This document shows positions 44,188-48,723 of a stretch of DNA of 48,723 bases, piece by piece. The translations under genes and the position numbers were made by a program. The first letter of the stretch is position 1. The number at the start of each line of letters is the position of its first letter. The DNA is from an uncultured Ellagibacter sp. (lineage in GTDB: Bacteria > Actinomycetota > Coriobacteriia > Coriobacteriales > Eggerthellaceae), in assembly GCF_934636505.1 (NCBI RefSeq), contig NZ_CAKUAL010000008.1, forward strand, positions 1 through 48,723, written 5' to 3'. Under the pieces are notes generated by a model that ran no database searches, was not told the origin of the DNA, and was given only the letters and a program-made list of their open reading frames with translations.

Positions 44188-44361
44188 TCGGGTCGTCGTG
44201 GACAAAAAACGCCGATATGTGAGTCGCCGCGGCTATCTGCGGGTTTCCCCCGAGTGGCTCGAAAGAGAAAGCCCAGGTCGCAAATCGGCGGGAATGCGAG
44301 TCCGACATCGTGCCGCCCGACGTCGCTCGCATATCGACCGATTTTGTCCACGGCGACCCGA
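44188..44361. repeat. Long imperfect inverted repeat (about 174 bp)
   Basis: Left arm 44188-44232 and right arm 44316-44361 are diverged reverse complements, sharing tcgggtcg, cgtggacaaaa and cgatatg-gag blocks. The loop is about 83 nt. Similar in size and build to the inverted repeat at 23770-23954 but with another sequence. No transposase. Confidence 0.65.
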
Positions 44362-44666
44362 TTTTCGTGAAGAAGGCCCTCGCGATGGCGTTCGGCGCTG
44401 GTAGCGTAAAGGCGATCATGGCGTTCGGCTTCGGCAGCTCAATGGCGATCACATCGCTCGGCTTCCTCGTGGCGACCGACTTCCTCACGACGATCGGCTT
44501 CAACGTGCTGAACGCGTCCGTCGCCAGCTTGAACGTCGGCGAGCTGTTTTCGGCGAAGCGTCTGGGACAGACGGCGCCCCTGCCCCTCGCGCCAACTTCC
44601 CTGCCTCCCGCCCCGTTGCTTCCCCCAATTCCCCGAGAGGGGACGTCATCGATGCTAATCAGTTGA
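44310..44666 (+). CDS. Uncertain ORF overlapping the inverted repeat
   Basis: 118 codons, GTG start. From about 44370 the third positions are strongly G/C, as in real local genes, and the peptide is hydrophobic (KKALAMAFGAG, AIMAFGFGSSMAITSLGFLV). The complementary frame on the minus strand (44096-44503) shares the same third positions, so composition does not decide. No ribosome site, Pro-rich end, no family I recognise. May be a gene fragment. Confidence 0.2.
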   Translation: MPPDVARISTDFVHGDPIFVKKALAMAFGAGSVKAIMAFGFGSSMAITSLGFLVATDFLTTIGFNVLNASVASLNVGELFSAKRLGQTAPLPLAPTSLPPAPLLPPIPREGTSSMLIS

Positions 44667-44777
44667 CGCTTGTGCTTCTGCGGCGGAATCGGCGCGCCTT
44701 TTGCGTATACTGTTTGTTGCTGTGTCGCCGGCCCATTCCTTCGATGGTTCGGCTCATCTTGCGGAAAGGGCGGTTAC

Positions 44778-45392
44778 GTGACCGACAGACTTAAGATTGG
44801 CGTGCTGCTTTCGGGCAGCGGAACGAACTTGCAGGCGATCATCGACGCGATTGTCGAGGGCCTGCCTACCGACATCGTGCTCGTCGTGTCGTCGCGCCCC
44901 GACGCGTACGGTATCGAGCGCGCGCGTGCGGCGGGAATTCCCACGCTCGTGATGAATCGCGAGAAATACGCCGACGTGCTCGCAGCCGACGCGCAGATCG
45001 TCGAGGCGCTTCGGGAAGCGGGTGCGGAATACGTGGTCATGGCGGGCTACATGCGCAAGGTGACTTCTGTCATGCTCGACGCGTTCCTCAATCGCGTGCT
45101 CAACCTGCACCCGGCGCTCCTGCCGTCGTTCAAGGGCGCGCACGCTATCGCTGACGCGTTTAACGCAGGCGTGAAGGTGACGGGCGTCACGGTGCACTTC
45201 GCGAACGCCGACTACGATAAGGGTCCTATCGTTGCGCAGCGTGCGGTCCCGGTGGCCGAAAGCGATACACTCGATACGCTCGAGGCAAAGATCCACGATG
45301 TGGAACATGTGCTCTATCCCGAGGTCATCGGGCTGATCGCCGAAGGGCGCGTCGCCGTCGACCCCTCCACGAACAAGGTTCACATCAGCTGA
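44778..45392 (+). CDS. purN: Phosphoribosylglycinamide formyltransferase
   Basis: 204 residues from GTG 44778 (AAAGGG upstream). Transfers a formyl group from 10-formyl-THF to GAR. Motifs: IGVLLSGSGTNLQAII, AGYMRKVT, the catalytic NLHPALLPSFKGAH (Asn and His) and TVHFANADYDKGPIVAQ (Asp). An in-frame extension from 44670 is Cys-rich and has no family similarity. Separated from purFM by the toxin-antitoxin module, the transporter and a repeat-rich gap. Confidence 0.96.
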   Translation: MTDRLKIGVLLSGSGTNLQAIIDAIVEGLPTDIVLVVSSRPDAYGIERARAAGIPTLVMNREKYADVLAADAQIVEALREAGAEYVVMAGYMRKVTSVMLDAFLNRVLNLHPALLPSFKGAHAIADAFNAGVKVTGVTVHFANADYDKGPIVAQRAVPVAESDTLDTLEAKIHDVEHVLYPEVIGLIAEGRVAVDPSTNKVHIS

Positions 45393-45403
45393 TGGCAACT
45401 GCG

Positions 45404-45490
45404 ACGCCGGCCCTCTGCGCCGGCGTTGTCAAGTGCGGCGCTACCTCGCGGCGGCGTCGGGAACGCGATGCCGGCCCCAGCGCCGGCGTC
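45404..45490 (+). terminator. Two GC-rich hairpins after purN
   Basis: acgccggc / gccggcgt (45404-45411, 45419-45426) and a similar gatgccggc / gccggcgtc pair (45468-45490). agcggcggcgtcggga-type direct repeats flank them (about 45449 and 45518). No U tract, so termination is uncertain. Confidence 0.4.
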
Positions 45491-45556
45491 GATGGCGCGA
45501 CGTTTAAGGCCCCTTAGCGGCGGCGTCGGGAAACGGTTTGAAGAAAGGACAGCTCC

Positions 45557-46546
45557 ATGAACAAGGCCGTGCTGCAATCCATCATCGACGACTTGAAGGC
45601 GGGCCAGACCCCGCATCTCTCGTCGGAGGATTTCCCCTGCTTTTCCGCTGAGGCGCTCGCGGGGAACAACCACGTTGCCCCCGATTATCTCGACGTCATT
45701 GCGAAGAGCCTGACCGAGGCCGACATTCCCACGTTCGAGCGCGCCGTCCGCGCCGTCGACGAGGGTGACTTGGCGTGGCTCGGCTTCAAGGTGATTTACG
45801 ACGCCGCCGAGGCGCAGAAGAACACCGACAACGAGGTCACCAAGAAGTACGGCGACCAGGGTTCCGCCGACGGCGAGCCGCTCGTCTTCTTCTGCAACGA
45901 CGCGAAGGAAATCGTGTCCTCGCGCACGCCGAGCCCGCGCGACATGTTCCAGATGAAGGACGTCACGCGCGGCCCCTCGATGCACAACGAGCAGTTCGAA
46001 GGCTTGACCTGGCGCTCCGTCGCGCTGTTCGACCAGGTCCACGTGTGGCTTTTGGGCGCCTCCGACGCCGCGAGCGAGCTTTCCGCGCTTGCAACCCACG
46101 TCGGCTTCAAGGTGACGGTCGTCGATTACGACCCCGCCTACATCTCTGAGGAGCGCTTCCCCGACGCCGCGCGCATCGAGCTTCCGGGCGACAACTTCGA
46201 CGGTCTCGACGAGTATCACGCCGCGCCCGCCGATTACGTCTGCGTGCTCACGCGCGGGCACATGTTCGACCCCGAATCGTGCGTGTGGGCGGTTCGCCAC
46301 AACGTGCACTACGTGGGCATGATGGGCTGCAAGGGGAAGAACACCACGGTGCACGACCTCGTGACCTCGCGCGGCGTCACCGAGGAGCAGTGGAATTCTA
46401 TCAAGCGTCCCATTGGCTTGAAGTTCGGTGCGAAGACGCCCGCCGAATTGGCGATCGCTATCGTCGCAGAGCTCATCGACGTGCGCTACAAGGAGCGCTA
46501 CAGTGATGAGGCCCGCGAAAGGCACGATCAGTCGCTTGGACGATAG
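45557..46546 (+). CDS. XdhC/CoxI family protein in the purine cluster
   Basis: 329 residues, AAAGGA upstream of the ATG. XdhC proteins bind molybdenum cofactor and help to sulfurate and insert it in xanthine dehydrogenase-type enzymes. The C-terminal Rossmann-like half is clear: VHVWLLGASDAASELSALA (about 160-178), VTVVDYDP, YVCVLTRGHMFDPESC and VHYVGMMGCKGKN (about 247-260). The N-terminal half (1-150) lacks the usual compact XdhC_CoxI Cys-Gly motif and has an acidic insert, so it is a divergent member. No molybdenum hydroxylase gene is in the window. The setting between purN and purH suggests a purine link, such as a selenium-dependent xanthine dehydrogenase elsewhere (inference). Confidence 0.8.
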   Translation: MNKAVLQSIIDDLKAGQTPHLSSEDFPCFSAEALAGNNHVAPDYLDVIAKSLTEADIPTFERAVRAVDEGDLAWLGFKVIYDAAEAQKNTDNEVTKKYGDQGSADGEPLVFFCNDAKEIVSSRTPSPRDMFQMKDVTRGPSMHNEQFEGLTWRSVALFDQVHVWLLGASDAASELSALATHVGFKVTVVDYDPAYISEERFPDAARIELPGDNFDGLDEYHAAPADYVCVLTRGHMFDPESCVWAVRHNVHYVGMMGCKGKNTTVHDLVTSRGVTEEQWNSIKRPIGLKFGAKTPAELAIAIVAELIDVRYKERYSDEARERHDQSLGR

Positions 46547-46635
46547 CGACTGCTTCCCTGGCTTGCGCGAGGTGCGCGGTGGGCGTAGGGCCGCGCACCC
46601 TTAAAGAAGTTCCAACTCTTGAGAGGAGAACATAC

Positions 46636-48246
46636 ATGGCTGATCCCAAGATCAAACGCGTCCTCATGTCGGTGACCGACAAGACGGGCGTCGTCGACTT
46701 CGCGCGTGTGCTGCACGACGAGTTCGGCGCGGAAATCATCTCGACGGGCGGTACCGCGAAGGTCATCGCCGAAGCGGGTGTTCCGGTGACCCCCATCGAC
46801 GAGGTGACGCATTTTCCCGAGATGATGGACGGTCGTGTGAAGACGCTGCACCCGATGGTACACGGCGGGCTTTTGGCGAAGCGCGACAACCCTCAGCACA
46901 TGGCCGAAGCCGCCGAGCACGGCATCCAGATGATCGACATGGTCGTCGTGAACCTGTACGCCTTCGAGAAGACGGTGGAATCCGGCGCCGATTTCGGCAC
47001 CTGCATCGAGAATATCGACATCGGTGGCCCGTCGATGCTGCGCAGCGCCGCGAAGAACTTCGAGAGCGTGGCCGTGGTCACCGACCCCGAAAGCTACAAT
47101 GACATCCTGGCCGAGATGCGCGAAAACGATGGCGCCACGAAGCGCTCGACCCGCGCCCGCTTGGCCTTGAACGTGTTTGAGACCACGAGCTCTTACGACG
47201 GGGCCATCGCCGACTGGATGTTCGAACAGCTCGCCGAGGAGGACGACTCCCTCGAGGCCGAGGGCGAAGGCGAGTTCCCCGACTACTACGACCTGTACAT
47301 GGTCAAGCAGCAGGGGCTGCGCTACGGCGAGAATCCGCATCAGGAAGCCGCCTTCTACCGCCTGCCCGACTTCGAGAGCGAGCACAGCCTCGTGAACGCC
47401 GAGCAACTCAACGGCAAGGAGCTTTCCTACAACAACATCCTCGACACCGACGCCTGCTGGTCGCTCGTGCGCGAGTTCGACGAGCCCGCCGTGGTCATCT
47501 TGAAGCACCAGAACCCGTGCGGATCGGCCACTGCCGAGAGCGTGGTTGCTGCCTTCGACAAGGCCTTCGCATGCGACCCGAAGAGCGCTTACGGTGGAAT
47601 CATCGCGGCAAACCGCGAGGTCACGAAGGATGTGGTCGACCACATCAACGAGAACCATCTCTTCGTGGAAGTGCTTATCGCGCCCTCGTTCGCGCCCGAC
47701 GCGCTCGAGCTTCTGCAGCAGAAGAAGAACCTGCGCGTGCTCGCCACCGGCGGCGTCGACGCGCCTTCCGCGCTCGAGTTCCGCTCGGTTGACGGCGGCA
47801 TCCTCGTGCAGGACGTCGACCGTGTCGCCGAAGACCCCGCCACTTTCACGGTGCCCACCGACCGCAAGCCGACCGACGAGGAGATGCACGAGCTGCTCTT
47901 CGCGTGGCGCGTGTGCAAGGGCGTGAAGAGCAACGCCATTCTCGTGTCGCGCGACCATGCGGGCATCGGCATGGGCCCCGGCCAGCCGAACCGCGTCGAC
48001 TCCGCACTCATCGCGTGCAAGCGCGCCCACGAGGCGTGCGATCGCATGGGCGTGCCGGCCGAGGGGCTGGTGTGCGCGTCCGACGCGTTCTTCCCCTTCC
48101 GCGACAATGTGGACACGCTGTCCGAGTGGGGCGTGACCGCCATCATCCAGCCGGGCGGCTCCATCCGCGACGAGGAGTGCATTCAGGCCGCCAACGAGCA
48201 TGGCATCGCGATGGTCTTCACCGGGCATCGCCACTTCCGCCACTAG
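46636..48246 (+). CDS. purH: Bifunctional AICAR transformylase / IMP cyclohydrolase
   Basis: 536 residues from ATG 46636 (GAGAGGAG upstream). Performs the last two steps to IMP. The N-terminal cyclohydrolase domain (MGS-like) shows ISTGGTAKVI, VKTLHPMVHGGLLAKR and NIDIGGPSMLRSAAKN; the C-terminal transformylase has LRYGENPHQEAAFY, the catalytic Lys-His of ILKHQNPCGSA, SAYGGIIAAN and GMGPGQPNRVDS. Slightly long because of an acidic loop (EDDSLEAEGEGEFPDYYD) between the domains. About 90 nt after the XdhC gene in the same direction. Confidence 0.97.
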   Translation: MADPKIKRVLMSVTDKTGVVDFARVLHDEFGAEIISTGGTAKVIAEAGVPVTPIDEVTHFPEMMDGRVKTLHPMVHGGLLAKRDNPQHMAEAAEHGIQMIDMVVVNLYAFEKTVESGADFGTCIENIDIGGPSMLRSAAKNFESVAVVTDPESYNDILAEMRENDGATKRSTRARLALNVFETTSSYDGAIADWMFEQLAEEDDSLEAEGEGEFPDYYDLYMVKQQGLRYGENPHQEAAFYRLPDFESEHSLVNAEQLNGKELSYNNILDTDACWSLVREFDEPAVVILKHQNPCGSATAESVVAAFDKAFACDPKSAYGGIIAANREVTKDVVDHINENHLFVEVLIAPSFAPDALELLQQKKNLRVLATGGVDAPSALEFRSVDGGILVQDVDRVAEDPATFTVPTDRKPTDEEMHELLFAWRVCKGVKSNAILVSRDHAGIGMGPGQPNRVDSALIACKRAHEACDRMGVPAEGLVCASDAFFPFRDNVDTLSEWGVTAIIQPGGSIRDEECIQAANEHGIAMVFTGHRHFRH

Positions 48247-48267
48247 GGACAGGGACGAACCTCAACT

Positions 48268-48723
48268 GTGAAGTTCAGCATCAGAAATCTGCTGGTCGGC
48301 CTCGTGCTCATCATCGTTTTGGCGGTGGTGTTCTTGCGGGGCGACCAGCTGGCCGAACTCGCCGAGACCATGCAGCGCGGCTCCACGATCCCGCTCGTCG
48401 CGGCCATTCTCACCCAGCTGTGCAAGTACGTCTCGCAGAGCTTCGCGTACTCGTCGTGCTTCCGCGCGGTGGGGGAGCATATGGCCCCGCGCACCACGCT
48501 GCCGCTCGTGTTCGGCACCTTCTTCATGAACACGATCGCGCCGTCGCTCAATCTGGCGGGCACCACGCTTGTGGTCGATGACGCGCGCCGCCGCGGGATA
48601 TCGCCCGGCAAGGCCACGTCGGCAGCACTGCTCATGCAGATCACGATCGACGGCGCCTTCTGCACCATCATGATCTTGGCGTTCCTTATCCTGCTGGTCA
48701 CGGTGGGCCTTTCGCCTGTGTGG
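48268..48723 (+). CDS. Flippase-like / LPG-synthase-TM family membrane protein (3' end outside window)
   Basis: The first 152 residues, open to the window end; GTG start 21 nt after purH, weak ribosome site. An N-terminal helix (NLLVGLVLIIVLAVVFL) and several more hydrophobic segments with FGTFFMNTIAPSLNLAGTTL, which resembles the conserved N-P-G segment of the lysylphosphatidylglycerol synthase TM-region/AglD-like (UPF0104) family. Members move or modify lipids or polyisoprenoid carriers. Whether a C-terminal synthase domain follows cannot be seen. Confidence 0.7.
   Translation, partial: MKFSIRNLLVGLVLIIVLAVVFLRGDQLAELAETMQRGSTIPLVAAILTQLCKYVSQSFAYSSCFRAVGEHMAPRTTLPLVFGTFFMNTIAPSLNLAGTTLVVDDARRRGISPGKATSAALLMQITIDGAFCTIMILAFLILLVTVGLSPVW

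Overview
The window is GC-rich bacterial chromosome with dense, short-spaced operons, frequent GTG and TTG starts, and no phage, IS element, rRNA, tRNA or CRISPR array that I can see. Protein sequences and gene order (alaS-ruvX-mltG-yqeG-aroE, a SufBCDSU operon with an Rrf2 regulator, a SufU rather than IscU scaffold, Bacillus-type Fe-S PurF, a coriobacterial-style Y-family polymerase cassette) suggest an anaerobic gut Actinomycetota of class Coriobacteriia, probably Eggerthellaceae. That assignment is inference from family resemblance, not a database match.

Layout. 1-12.1 kb: the 3' part of alaS, ruvX, mltG, yqeG, aroE and an LCP ligase; then aroC-aroK-aroB (overlapping genes), a repeat-filled gap with a MITE-like inverted repeat, aroQ, an M24 aminopeptidase, and efp on the opposite strand. 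12.2-15 kb: an SOS cassette, with a Y-family polymerase plus small partner on the minus strand and a 100-residue protein on the plus strand, divergent around a perfect LexA box; then a TatD-associated-type radical SAM protein. 15.4-22.5 kb: a bile-acid/sodium-symporter-family transporter, then the suf operon (sufCBDSU, minus strand) divergent from its likely Rrf2/IscR-type regulator, with a strong promoter and a dyad between them. 22.7-24 kb: a lower-GC DUF559/Vsr-like nuclease-fold gene followed at once by a 185-bp long inverted repeat. 24.2-29.6 kb: two adjacent large YhgE/Pip membrane proteins. 29.7-31.8 kb: M18 aminopeptidase and a glycine-zipper protein. 32.2-35.3 kb: a preQ1-I riboswitch candidate, an odd leader ORF, and queD-queE-queC-queF. 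35.4-37.3 kb: metY and a 39-residue membrane peptide. 37.6-48.2 kb: class B sortase-purF-purM, a RelB/YafQ toxin-antitoxin module, an SNF transporter, a repeat-rich gap, purN, an XdhC-family protein and purH. The window ends inside a flippase-like LPG-synthase-family membrane protein.

The chromosome is mostly housekeeping: chorismate synthesis, Fe-S assembly, queuosine precursor synthesis and de novo purine synthesis. The unusual material lies in the gaps: three separate long inverted repeats of about 110-185 bp, several in-frame tandem repeats in N-terminal extensions, the riboswitch that sits 420 nt ahead of queD over an unrecognised ORF, and the nuclease-fold gene that is physically paired with a long hairpin.
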